This document shows, in pieces, positions 1-6,149 of a stretch of DNA of 12,274 nt. The stretch is taken from the NCBI GenBank assembly GCA_903933475.1, contig CAIZKE010000042.1:1-12274 (forward strand). Direction: 5' to 3'. The position numbers were made by a program, and so were the translations under genes. The stretch comes from an uncultured Alphaproteobacteria bacterium (GTDB taxonomy: Bacteria > Pseudomonadota > Alphaproteobacteria > Caulobacterales > Caulobacteraceae). Position 1 is the first letter of the stretch. Each line of letters opens with the position of its first letter. The notes beneath the pieces are model-generated. The model saw only the letters and a program-made list of their open reading frames with translations, was not told the DNA's origin and ran no database searches.

Positions 1-314
1 CGCAGGGCGGCGAGATTGTCTTCGGCGACCTCGAGGAAGACCCGCTCCGCGCCGTCTGCGCGTGCGGCCTCGAGGGCCGCCTGGACAAGCCGGCGACCGG
101 CGCCGGCGCCTCGCGCCTCCGGGCGGACGCCCACGGTGAGGACCTCGGCCTCCCCGGCGACGGTCCGGACCAGGATTAGGCCGGCACCGTCCTCGACCAG
201 GGCGACGGCGCCCAGGGCGGCGATCTCGGCGGCGCTCCAGCCGGGACTGAAGGCGGAGGCATGGAGGTCGGCGAGGGCCGAAAGGTCCCCGGCCCCGGCG
301 CGGCGGACGGTCAC
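1..314 (-). CDS. rimI: RimI-type ribosomal protein alanine N-acetyltransferase, partial (C-terminus beyond window)
   Basis: GNAT-fold acetyltransferase. RimI uses acetyl-CoA to acetylate the N-terminal alanine of ribosomal protein S18 in the cytoplasm. About 104 N-terminal residues are visible; the gene runs off the left edge. Reading leftwards from a GTG at 314-312 gives MTVRRAGAGDLSALADLHAS, then the RimI-like AFSPGW segment (about residues 21-26). The acetyl-CoA-binding motif A follows: a VLTVGV strand and then RPEARGAGAGRRLV, matching the R/Q-x-x-G-x-G/A loop. After that comes VFLEVAEDNLAALR, the strand and asparagine region typical of RimI. The GTG start overlaps the TGA stop of tsaB by four bases (GTGA), so translation is probably coupled. 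tsaB–rimI adjacency is common in bacteria and supports RimI over a generic GNAT enzyme. The start is inferred from the overlap. Confidence 0.9.
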   Translation of the reverse strand, partial: MTVRRAGAGDLSALADLHASAFSPGWSAAEIAALGAVALVEDGAGLILVRTVAGEAEVLTVGVRPEARGAGAGRRLVQAALEAARADGAERVFLEVAEDNLAAL

Positions 315-943
315 TCCGGCAACCTGCCACCCGGCAGGCGGGCGTCCGGGGCGCGCATGTAGAGCGGGATCAGGGGTCCGGGCTGACGCAGGACGGCCAT
401 CTGCGCGGCGACCGCGACGTCGGGGGCCGCCAGGGCGAGCCTCTCGGCTCCGGGAAGGCGGCCCGGCGCCAGGTCAACGGCGCCGAGGATCCGCGTCACC
501 GGTGCCAGGGCCTCCAGGTCCGCCTCAGGCCCGAGGACCGGGGGACCGAGGGCGACGCCGCCCTCGAAGACCTGATGGCAGATCGCCTCTCCCCGCCCGG
601 GCAGCAGAACCAGGGTCCGGCCGGGCAAACCGGCAAAGGGCGCGGCCAGGACCTCGAGGCAGCCGAGGCCAATCACCGGGCGGTCGAGGGCCAGGCCAAG
701 GCCCTTGGCGAAGGCAAGGCCCACCCTGAGGCCGGTGAAGGACCCCGGGCCCAGGGTGACGGCGATGCGGTCGAGGTCGGCGAAGGCCAGGCCGGCACGG
801 GCCATGACCTCCTGCGCCAGGGGGGCCAGGCGCTCCTGGTGTCCCCTGTCCATGGGCTCCGAAGTCGAGACCACCGGCCCCTCCCCGTCCAGGACGGCAA
901 CAGAGCAGGCCGCCAGACAGGTGTCGATGGCGAGGACCCGCAC
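311..943 (-). CDS. tsaB: tRNA threonylcarbamoyladenosine biosynthesis protein TsaB
   Basis: TsaB is the inactive ASKHA-fold partner of TsaD. With TsaE it forms the complex that transfers threonylcarbamoyl (made by TsaC) onto A37 of ANN-decoding tRNAs, in the cytoplasm. The 210-residue length is near normal. Family marks seen: LAIDT near the start (residues 4-8), RGHQERLAP (33-41), GPGSFTGLRVGLAFAKGL (65-82), and PLYMRAPDA near the C-terminus, typical of the family. The start is GTG at 943-941; it is the only possible one close by, because the TAG stop of nfu lies in the same frame three codons upstream (952-950). No clear Shine-Dalgarno is visible, so translation probably depends on re-initiation after nfu. 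The gene sits between nfu and rimI in a leftward operon. Confidence 0.96.
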   Translation of the reverse strand: MRVLAIDTCLAACSVAVLDGEGPVVSTSEPMDRGHQERLAPLAQEVMARAGLAFADLDRIAVTLGPGSFTGLRVGLAFAKGLGLALDRPVIGLGCLEVLAAPFAGLPGRTLVLLPGRGEAICHQVFEGGVALGPPVLGPEADLEALAPVTRILGAVDLAPGRLPGAERLALAAPDVAVAAQMAVLRQPGPLIPLYMRAPDARLPGGRLPE

Positions 944-949
944 GCCGGC

Positions 950-1516
950 CTAGAGGGTCTGCTCGACCCGCACCACCTCGGGGACATAGTGCTTGAGCAT
1001 GTTCTCGACGCCCGACTTGAGGGTGGCGGAGGAAGAGGGGCATCCGGCGCAGGCGCCGCGCATGTGCAGCCAGACGGTGCCGGTGTCAGGCTCGAAGCGG
1101 TCGAAGAGGATGTCGCCGCCGTCCCGGGCCACGGCCGGCCGGATTCGGGTGTCGAGTAGCTCGCGGATCTCCGCCACCACCTGGGCGGTCTCGCCCTCAT
1201 AGGCGTCCTCGTCCCCCGCTGCTTCGCCCCCGGCCCCGAAGAGCGGCTGGCCTGAGGTGAAGTGGTCCATGATCGCCGCCAGGACCGGGGCCTTGAGATG
1301 GTCCCAGTCCACCGAGGCAAGCTTTCCGACCGTCAGGAAGTCGGCACCGAAGAAGACGCGGTTCACGCCGTCGAGGTCGAAGATCGCGGCGGCCAAGGGC
1401 GAGGCCACGGCCTCCTCGGCGGATCGAAAGTCCCGCGATCCGGCCTCCATGACGGTGCGGCCGGGCAGGAACTTCAGGACCTGGGGGTTCGGTGTGGTTT
1501 CAGTCTGGATGAACAT
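950..1516 (-). CDS. nfuA: NfuA/NifU-like iron-sulfur cluster carrier
   Basis: Cytoplasmic Fe-S carrier of the Nfu family, which receives a cluster from the assembly machinery and delivers it to target enzymes. The protein has 188 residues. The Nfu N-terminal domain covers about residues 1-88 and opens with MFIQTETTPNPQVLKFLPG, the usual alphaproteobacterial/mitochondrial-type start. The NifU C-terminal domain (about 108-185) contains RDGGDI (131-136) and the cluster-binding CxxC in MRGACAGCPSSS (C156, C159). The ATG at 1516-1514 is chosen because it begins exactly where family homology begins. The frame stays open further upstream, but that stretch has no Nfu similarity and runs into the divergent kup gene. 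It is the first gene of the leftward nfu–tsaB–rimI operon. The symbol nfuA is by family; nifU or nfu would also be used. Confidence 0.94.
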   Translation of the reverse strand: MFIQTETTPNPQVLKFLPGRTVMEAGSRDFRSAEEAVASPLAAAIFDLDGVNRVFFGADFLTVGKLASVDWDHLKAPVLAAIMDHFTSGQPLFGAGGEAAGDEDAYEGETAQVVAEIRELLDTRIRPAVARDGGDILFDRFEPDTGTVWLHMRGACAGCPSSSATLKSGVENMLKHYVPEVVRVEQTL

Positions 1517-1676
1517 GGGACTGATTTGGCCCGTCGCGGCCCGCGACGCAAGATCACTGCGGGCAAGGGCGGCATCCTGCGGCGCGCATTGAACCCTCCG
1601 GGGAAAGGGTGTATCGCGCCCGTCGCCTGTCGGCATGGAGCCGCCGGGGCGGGGCGCAGGCCTCCCGGGGATAAAC
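1517..1676. promoter_or_regulatory. Divergent intergenic region between nfuA and kup
   Basis: This 160 bp spacer must hold the promoters of both the leftward nfu operon and the rightward kup gene. It contains a perfect short inverted repeat, CGTCGCG-GCC-CGCGACG (1532-1548), within 35 bases of the nfu start, which could be an operator or a 5' leader hairpin. On the plus strand, TTGAAC (1589-1594) and TATCGC (1612-1617) are separated by 17 bases and are a weak sigma-70-like candidate for kup. No GCTANAWC-type -10 box was recognised here. Confidence 0.4.
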
Positions 1677-3602
1677 ATGGCGGAAGCGGCTGGGTCTTCG
1701 GGCGACGCACCCCCCACCTCGACCGACTCCCACCAAGGCCACCGAGAAGGCTTCGGGGCCCTCGCCCTGGGCGCCATAGGCGTGGTCTTCGGCGACATCG
1801 GGACCAGCCCCATCTACGCCATGCGCGAGGCCCTCGCCCATTCGCGGGCCGACGTCTCCCCCGAGCTTTCGGTCCTGGGCGTCATCTCGCTGATCACCTG
1901 GGCCCTCGTGCTGGTGGTGAGCGTCAAGTACGTCGCCTTCCTCATGCGAGCGGACAACAAGGGCGAGGGCGGTACCCTGGCCCTGATGGCCCTGGCACAG
2001 AGGGCGTTGTCCAAGCCTTCCGGCGTAGTCCTCTTCCTCGGCATGGTCGGCGCCGCCCTGTTCTACGGCGACGGGGTCATCACCCCGGCCATCTCGGTGC
2101 TCGGCGCGGTCGAGGGCCTGAGGGACGCCCCCGGGGTCAGCCCCGAGCTCGGCGCCCTGGTGCTGCCGATCTCGGCGGCCATCCTCATCACCCTGTTCCT
2201 GGTCCAGTCCCGGGGCACGGCCAGCATCGCCCGGGCATTCGGCCCCATCACCACCGCCTGGTTCCTGATCCTGGCGGCGCTGGGCGTCTTCCACATCTTC
2301 GAGACCCCCTCTGTCCTGAGGGGCCTGATGCCGCACTACGGGATCCTGTTCCTGCTGGACAACGGCTTCGTCGGCTTTGTCATCCTGGGCAGCGTCTTCC
2401 TGGCCGTGACCGGGGCCGAGGCGCTCTACGCCGACATGGGCCATTTCGGGAAGCGGCCCATCCAGGCGGGCTGGCTCTTCCTGGTCCTGCCGGCGCTGGT
2501 TCTGAACTACCTGGGCCAGGGCGCCCTGGTGCTCGCCCACCCCGAGGCCCGGGGGAACCCCTTCTTCGACATGATCCCGGTCGCCGTCTACTGGCCGGTC
2601 CTGCTGATGGCGACCGCCGCGAGCGTGATCGCCAGCCAGGCCGTGATCACCGGCGCCTTCTCCATGACGCAGCAGGCCGTACAGCTGGGACTGCTGCCCC
2701 GCATGGACATCCGCCGTACCTCCGAGACCCAGGCCGGGCAGATCTACGTGCCCCAGGTGAACACCTTCCTGATGATCGGCGTGATCGCGCTGCTGTTCAC
2801 GTTCCAGACCTCGTCCAATATGGCGGCAGCCTACGGTATCGCGGTCACGGGCTCCATGTTCGTCGACACCCTGCTGTTCTTCGTGATCATCCGGTACCTG
2901 TGGAAGAAGCCCCTCTGGATGGCGACGCTTGCCGCAGTGGGTTTCGGCCTGCTCGACATCGTCTTTATCTCCTCGAACATGCTCAAGCTGCCCCAGGGGG
3001 CCTGGCTGCCCCTGGTCATGGGCGCGCTGCTGGTCGTGATCATGTGGACCTGGAACCGGGGCACCCGGATCCTGAGCGAGAAGACACACCAGGACTCCGT
3101 CGCCCTGGCCGATCTGTCGGACATGCTCCTGGCCCGGCCACCCCACCGGGCCTCGGGCTCGGCGGTCTTCCTGACCTCGGACCCCGACGTCGCCCCCGTG
3201 GCGCTCATGCACAACCTGAAGCACAACAAGGTGCTGCATGAGCGCAACATCATCCTGACCGTGATCACCGCCCAGACCCCCCGGGTCCGGGACGAGGACC
3301 GCATCCGGATCGAGCCGTTAAATGCGGACTTCAAGAAGCTGACCGTGTCCTACGGCTTCATGGAGAGCCCGAACATTCCCCGGGCCATGACCCTCTGCCG
3401 GCAACAGGGGCTGAAGTTCGACATCATGGCCACCAGCTTCTTCCTCGGCCGCCGGTCGGTGGTGGCGTCCGCCAGCTCGGGCATGCCCCTGTGGCAGGAC
3501 AAGCTGTTCATCTTCCTGATGCGCAACGCCGCCAACCCGACGGACTTCTACAAGATCCCGCCGGGCCGTGTGGTCGAGCTGGGCACCCAGGTCACCGTCT
3601 GA
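1677..3602 (+). CDS. kup: Low-affinity K+ transporter Kup (K+/H+ symporter)
   Basis: Inner-membrane KUP/HAK/KT family potassium uptake protein, which couples K+ entry to protons. The 641 residues fit the family (about 620-660). The LeuT-like membrane core, about 12 helices, spans roughly residues 25-460; a cytoplasmic tail follows. Motifs seen: GVVFGDIGTSPIYAM (35-49, with D40 of the conserved GDIGTSP), GEGGTLALMALA (96-107), FYGDGVITPAISVL (129-142) and TGAEALYADMGHFG (245-258). The ATG at 1677 is preferred because it follows GGGG at 1667-1670; the in-frame ATG at 1635 has no ribosome site and would only add 14 low-complexity residues. The gene is divergent from nfu and 64 bp before argG, with no clear terminator between. 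The family call is secure; substrate affinity is known only from relatives. Confidence 0.97.
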   Translation: MAEAAGSSGDAPPTSTDSHQGHREGFGALALGAIGVVFGDIGTSPIYAMREALAHSRADVSPELSVLGVISLITWALVLVVSVKYVAFLMRADNKGEGGTLALMALAQRALSKPSGVVLFLGMVGAALFYGDGVITPAISVLGAVEGLRDAPGVSPELGALVLPISAAILITLFLVQSRGTASIARAFGPITTAWFLILAALGVFHIFETPSVLRGLMPHYGILFLLDNGFVGFVILGSVFLAVTGAEALYADMGHFGKRPIQAGWLFLVLPALVLNYLGQGALVLAHPEARGNPFFDMIPVAVYWPVLLMATAASVIASQAVITGAFSMTQQAVQLGLLPRMDIRRTSETQAGQIYVPQVNTFLMIGVIALLFTFQTSSNMAAAYGIAVTGSMFVDTLLFFVIIRYLWKKPLWMATLAAVGFGLLDIVFISSNMLKLPQGAWLPLVMGALLVVIMWTWNRGTRILSEKTHQDSVALADLSDMLLARPPHRASGSAVFLTSDPDVAPVALMHNLKHNKVLHERNIILTVITAQTPRVRDEDRIRIEPLNADFKKLTVSYGFMESPNIPRAMTLCRQQGLKFDIMATSFFLGRRSVVASASSGMPLWQDKLFIFLMRNAANPTDFYKIPPGRVVELGTQVTV

Positions 3603-3606
3603 GGCC

Positions 3607-3636
3607 TTGTGCGCCCCGCCCCGCCAACGCTAGAGC
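3607..3636 (+). promoter_or_regulatory. Candidate Caulobacter-type housekeeping promoter for argG
   Basis: GCTAGAGC at 3629-3636 matches seven of eight positions of the GCTANAWC -10 box described for Caulobacter sigma-73 promoters (TTGACGS, 10-14 bases, GCTANAWC). The -35 candidate TTGTGCG (3607-3613) is poor, and its 15-base spacer is one longer than the consensus range. If real, transcription would start near 3643, giving argG a leader of about 25 nt. The site begins only four bases after the kup stop codon, so it would allow argG to be expressed independently of kup. Confidence 0.42.
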
Positions 3637-3666
3637 CCCTCCCGTCGCCCCTCTGGAATGCCCACC

Positions 3667-4896
3667 ATGACCCGAGACATCAAGAAAGTCGTCCTCGCCT
3701 ATTCCGGCGGCCTCGACACCTCGATCATCCTGAAGTGGCTGCAGACCGAGTATGGCGCCGAGGTGGTGACCTTCACCGCCGACCTCGGCCAGGGCGAGGA
3801 GATCGAGCCGGCCCGGGCCAAGGCCCTGGCCGCCGGGGTCAAGCCCGAGAACATCTTCATCGAGGACGTGCGCGAGGAATTCGTCCGCGACTACGTCTTC
3901 CCCATGTTCCGGGCCAACACGGTCTATGAGGGCCAGTACCTGCTGGGCACCTCCATCGCCCGGCCCCTGATCGCCAAGAAGCAGATCGACATCGCCCGCC
4001 AGACCGGCGCGGACGCCGTCAGTCATGGTGCCACCGGCAAGGGCAATGACCAGGTCCGCTTCGAGCTGGGCTACTACGCCCTGGAGCCCGACATCCATGT
4101 CATCGCCCCCTGGCGGGAGTGGGACTTCAAGTCCCGGGAGGCCCTGCTGGAGTTCGCCGAGAAGCACCAGATCCAGATCACCAAGGACAAGCGCGGCGAG
4201 GCGCCCTTCAGCGTCGACGCCAACCTCCTGCACTCCTCTTCAGAGGGCAAGGTGCTGGAGGATCCGGCCGTGGAGGCGCCGGAGTTCGTGCACATGCGCA
4301 CGATCTCGCCGGAAGACGCCCCGGACGAGCCCACCGTCTTCGCCCTGGACTTCGAGGGCGGCGACCCCGTGGCCATCGACGGGGTGCGGATGAGCCCGGC
4401 GACCCTGCTGACCCGGCTGAACCACCTGGGCCACGACAACGGGATCGGCCGGCTGGACCTGGTGGAGAACCGCTTTGTCGGCATGAAGTCCCGGGGGGTC
4501 TACGAGACCCCCGGCGGGACCATCCTCCTGGCCGCCCATCGGGGCATGGAGTCCATCACCCTCGACCGCGGGTCCATGCACCTGAAGGACGAGCTCATGC
4601 CGCGCTATGCCAGCCTGATCTACAACGGGTTCTGGTTTGCCCCCGAGCGCGAGATGCTGCAGGCGGCCATCGACCTGTCCCAGAAGCACGTCACCGGACA
4701 GGTCCGGGTCAAGCTCTACAAGGGCAATGTCACGGTCATCGGCCGCACCAGCCCCTGGTCGCTCTACGACCAGGACCTGGTGACCTTCGAGGAAGGCGCG
4801 GTGGCCTATGACCACCGCGACGCCGCCGGCTTCATCAAGCTGAACGCCCTGCGGCTGCGGGTCCAGGCCCGTCGGGACCGGCGGACCGGAGGGTAG
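3667..4896 (+). CDS. argG: Argininosuccinate synthase
   Basis: Cytoplasmic enzyme joining citrulline and aspartate with ATP (to AMP and PPi) to make argininosuccinate, the penultimate step of arginine synthesis. The 409 residues match the common bacterial type I length. Seen: the N-type ATP pyrophosphatase P-loop AYSGGLDTS (residues 11-19), TADLGQGEE (37-45), YLLGTSIARP (91-100), the nucleotide/citrulline loop HGATGKGNDQVRFE (120-133) and FSVDANLLHSSSEG (181-194). The multifunctional C-terminal half continues to a short basic tail (RRDRRTGG). The ATG at 3667 is preferred because CTGGA (3653-3657) lies nine bases upstream; the ATG at 3658, adding three residues, directly abuts that site and is less likely. 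All expected motifs are intact. No other arginine gene is in the window. Confidence 0.97.
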   Translation: MTRDIKKVVLAYSGGLDTSIILKWLQTEYGAEVVTFTADLGQGEEIEPARAKALAAGVKPENIFIEDVREEFVRDYVFPMFRANTVYEGQYLLGTSIARPLIAKKQIDIARQTGADAVSHGATGKGNDQVRFELGYYALEPDIHVIAPWREWDFKSREALLEFAEKHQIQITKDKRGEAPFSVDANLLHSSSEGKVLEDPAVEAPEFVHMRTISPEDAPDEPTVFALDFEGGDPVAIDGVRMSPATLLTRLNHLGHDNGIGRLDLVENRFVGMKSRGVYETPGGTILLAAHRGMESITLDRGSMHLKDELMPRYASLIYNGFWFAPEREMLQAAIDLSQKHVTGQVRVKLYKGNVTVIGRTSPWSLYDQDLVTFEEGAVAYDHRDAAGFIKLNALRLRVQARRDRRTGG

Positions 4897-4901
4897 TTCC
4901 C

Positions 4902-4931
4902 TCCCGGGGCGGAGCGTGTCACCCTCCGGGA
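4902..4931 (+). other. Possible hairpin between argG and the MAPEG gene
   Basis: TCCCGGGG (4902-4909) can pair with CTCCGGGA (4924-4931), giving an eight-base-pair stem with one G-U pair and a 14-base loop. It lies six bases after the argG stop and just before the AAGGA ribosome site of the next gene. There is no T-run after it, so an intrinsic terminator is doubtful; it may be a processing or leader structure, or chance in GC-rich DNA. Confidence 0.25.
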
Positions 4932-4947
4932 AACTGAAGGATCCCCC

Positions 4948-5343
4948 ATGAGCTTCCCGAACCTCACCGCCGTCGTCACGCTTCTCGCCCTTCTGGCCTA
5001 TGTCTGGATGGGCGTCCGGGTCGGCGGCGCCCGCCGCACATCCGGTATCGCCGCCCCGGCCATGTCCGGCGACCCGACGCTCGAGCGCTACCTGCGCGTC
5101 CAGGGCAACACCCTGGAGTGGCTGCCGATCTTCCTCGGCTCCCTCTGGCTTTTCGCCCACTACTGGGGCGACCTGCTGGCGGCCGGCATCGGCGTCATCT
5201 GGATCGTCGGCCGGGTACTCTACGCGGTCGGCTACTCCGCATCGGCGGACAAGCGAGAGCTGGGCTTCATGGTGCAGATGATCGCCTCGGCAGTCCTGCT
5301 CTTCGGCGCCCTCGGCAAGGCGGTCCTCTCGGCTATCGCCTGA
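4948..5343 (+). CDS. MAPEG-family integral membrane protein
   Basis: A 131-residue membrane protein of the MAPEG superfamily (membrane-associated proteins in eicosanoid and glutathione metabolism). Relatives include microsomal glutathione transferases, but most bacterial members have no known substrate. Four predicted membrane helices: about 6-22, 58-72, 76-96 and 107-127. Family features seen are QGNTLEWLP (52-60, the conserved Asn and Glu of the glutathione-site region) and GRVLYAVGY (88-96, the Arg-x-x-Tyr motif), followed by a basic turn (KRE). The start is supported by a good Shine-Dalgarno, AAGGA at 4937-4941, six bases before the ATG. It lies 51 bp after argG. Its stop codon forms the first three bases of a 14-bp tandem repeat. 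A glutathione-linked role is family inference only. Confidence 0.88.
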   Translation: MSFPNLTAVVTLLALLAYVWMGVRVGGARRTSGIAAPAMSGDPTLERYLRVQGNTLEWLPIFLGSLWLFAHYWGDLLAAGIGVIWIVGRVLYAVGYSASADKRELGFMVQMIASAVLLFGALGKAVLSAIA

Positions 5344-5382
5344 GGCACTGGGCCTGAGGTGCTGGGCCTGAGATACTGGGCC
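5341..5382 (+). repeat. Three tandem copies of a 14-bp unit
   Basis: Consecutive units TGAGGCACTGGGCC (5341-5354), TGAGGTGCTGGGCC (5355-5368) and TGAGATACTGGGCC (5369-5382), then a partial TGACC. The units differ at two to three positions. The first TGA is the stop codon of the MAPEG gene. Because 14 is not a multiple of three, copy-number change would not extend that protein. No promoter or hairpin role could be assigned. Confidence 0.85.
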
Positions 5383-5452
5383 TGACCTGCCGCCATAGTT
5401 TCGTCGAAGATGGGCGCGACCCTCTTCGCTCCCGTCTCCGCTGGAGTTCACG

Positions 5453-6037
5453 ATGCAACTGAAGACCCTCGCCCTGGCCGCCGGCCTTGCCCTTGCGGCG
5501 GGCCTGTCCGCCTGCACCACCGCGACGCCCTACCAGCCCCTGCTGGCCGAATCCCCGGGGCTGGGCGGGTATTCGGATGTGCGGATGGAGCCCGGACGCT
5601 ACCGGGTGAGCTTCTCCGGCAACAGCCTGACCTCCCGCGAGACGGTGGAGCTCTACCTGGCCTACCGGGCGGCTGAACTGGCCCTGGCCAACGGCTACGA
5701 CACCTTCACCCTGGTCTCCCGGGATACAGACCGGAAGACCACCCTGCGAATGGATCCCAGACCCTCGCCCCTGCCCTACTGGAACCCCTACTGGCGGTAT
5801 TACGGGCCCTATGGTTGGCGAACCTACGATCCCTGGATGGAGGGACCCTACGGTCGTCAGTCCCTTGAGGCCTCCACGGTCGAGAAGTTTACCGCCTCCG
5901 CCGAGGTCGTCCTCGGTCGCGGCCCGAAACGGGCGGATGACCCTCAAGCCTTCGACGCCCGCGCCGTGATCGAGAACCTGGGCCCGCGCATCCAGCGCCC
6001 GGATGACGGTCGGGTCGGGCCCAAGGTCGGCAGCTAG
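5453..6037 (+). CDS. Small outer-envelope lipoprotein (resembles CC0125/CC1285 family)
   Basis: A 194-residue lipoprotein of unknown function. The N-terminus is a typical lipoprotein signal: K4, a hydrophobic stretch (5-18), then lipobox LSAC with the lipidated Cys at 21. The mature part begins TTATPYQPL and has RYRVSFSGNSLTSRETVE (49-66) followed by YLAYRAAELALANGYDTFTL. This pattern I recall from a Caulobacterales lipoprotein family named after CC0125/CC1285. Residues 105-134 are unusually rich in Tyr, Trp, Pro and Gly (e.g. PYWNPYWRYYGPYGW), probably an exposed flexible or surface-binding segment. The ATG follows GGAG (5443-5446) at six bases. No residue after Cys21 clearly signals inner-membrane retention (Thr at +2), so the outer membrane is likely. 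It converges on the oxidoreductase gene across the hairpin pair at 6035-6149. Confidence 0.85.
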   Translation: MQLKTLALAAGLALAAGLSACTTATPYQPLLAESPGLGGYSDVRMEPGRYRVSFSGNSLTSRETVELYLAYRAAELALANGYDTFTLVSRDTDRKTTLRMDPRPSPLPYWNPYWRYYGPYGWRTYDPWMEGPYGRQSLEASTVEKFTASAEVVLGRGPKRADDPQAFDARAVIENLGPRIQRPDDGRVGPKVGS

Positions 6038-6094
6038 ATCCTGTTCCGATAAGTGGGAACCGGTTATCGGATCGAAACAGGATCCAACTTCATG
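6035..6094 (+). repeat. Palindromic intergenic element, copy 1 (hairpin)
   Basis: GATCCTGTT (6037-6045) pairs with AACAGGATC (6076-6084), and directly inside it CCGATAA (6046-6052) pairs with TTATCGG (6064-6070). That gives sixteen base pairs, an 11-base loop and a 5-base bulge (ATCGA) on the 3' side. The segment AAGTGGGAACCGGTT resembles the core of a repeat I recall as abundant between genes in Rhizobiales and relatives. The element starts at the lipoprotein's TAG stop (6035-6037). It can also act as a transcription terminator-like hairpin, though no T-run follows. Confidence 0.75.
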
Positions 6095-6149
6095 GGCCTG
6101 GAGCCTGTTTTGCCCCTTCAGACGTTCCGTCTGAAGGGAACGGGCTCTA
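6091..6149 (-). repeat. Palindromic intergenic element, copy 2 (inverted to copy 1)
   Basis: CCCTTCAGACG (6114-6124) and CGTCTGAAGGG (6128-6138) form a perfect 11-bp stem with a TTC loop. The outer arms GAGCCTGTT (6101-6109) and AACGGGCTC (6139-6147) add nine pairs, one of them a wobble, with a four-base bulge. Read on the minus strand it starts TAGAGCCCGTTCC (6149-6137) and ends AACAGGCTCCA (6109-6099). These ends match copy 1's TAGATCCTGTTCC and AACAGGATCCA at 11 of 13 and 10 of 11 positions. It begins at the TAG stop of the oxidoreductase gene. Confidence 0.75.

Noticed and set aside
1517..1813. Upstream in-frame extension of nfu
   Set aside because: It overlaps the divergent kup start, and Nfu homology begins exactly at the ATG at 1516.
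1554..3239. Open frame of about 560 codons on the minus strand, opposite kup
   Set aside because: It is fully antisense to a well-recognised transporter, its composition (rich in Gln, Gly, Asp, His) is that of a GC-rich shadow frame, and no domain is recognisable.
1262..3241. Open frame of about 660 codons on the plus strand in another frame across nfu and kup
   Set aside because: It overlaps kup in a different frame and has Arg/Gly/Pro-rich shadow composition; kup has clear family motifs.
4902..4931. Intrinsic terminator for argG
   Set aside because: The stem has a wobble pair, a large loop and no T-run; listed only as a possible hairpin.
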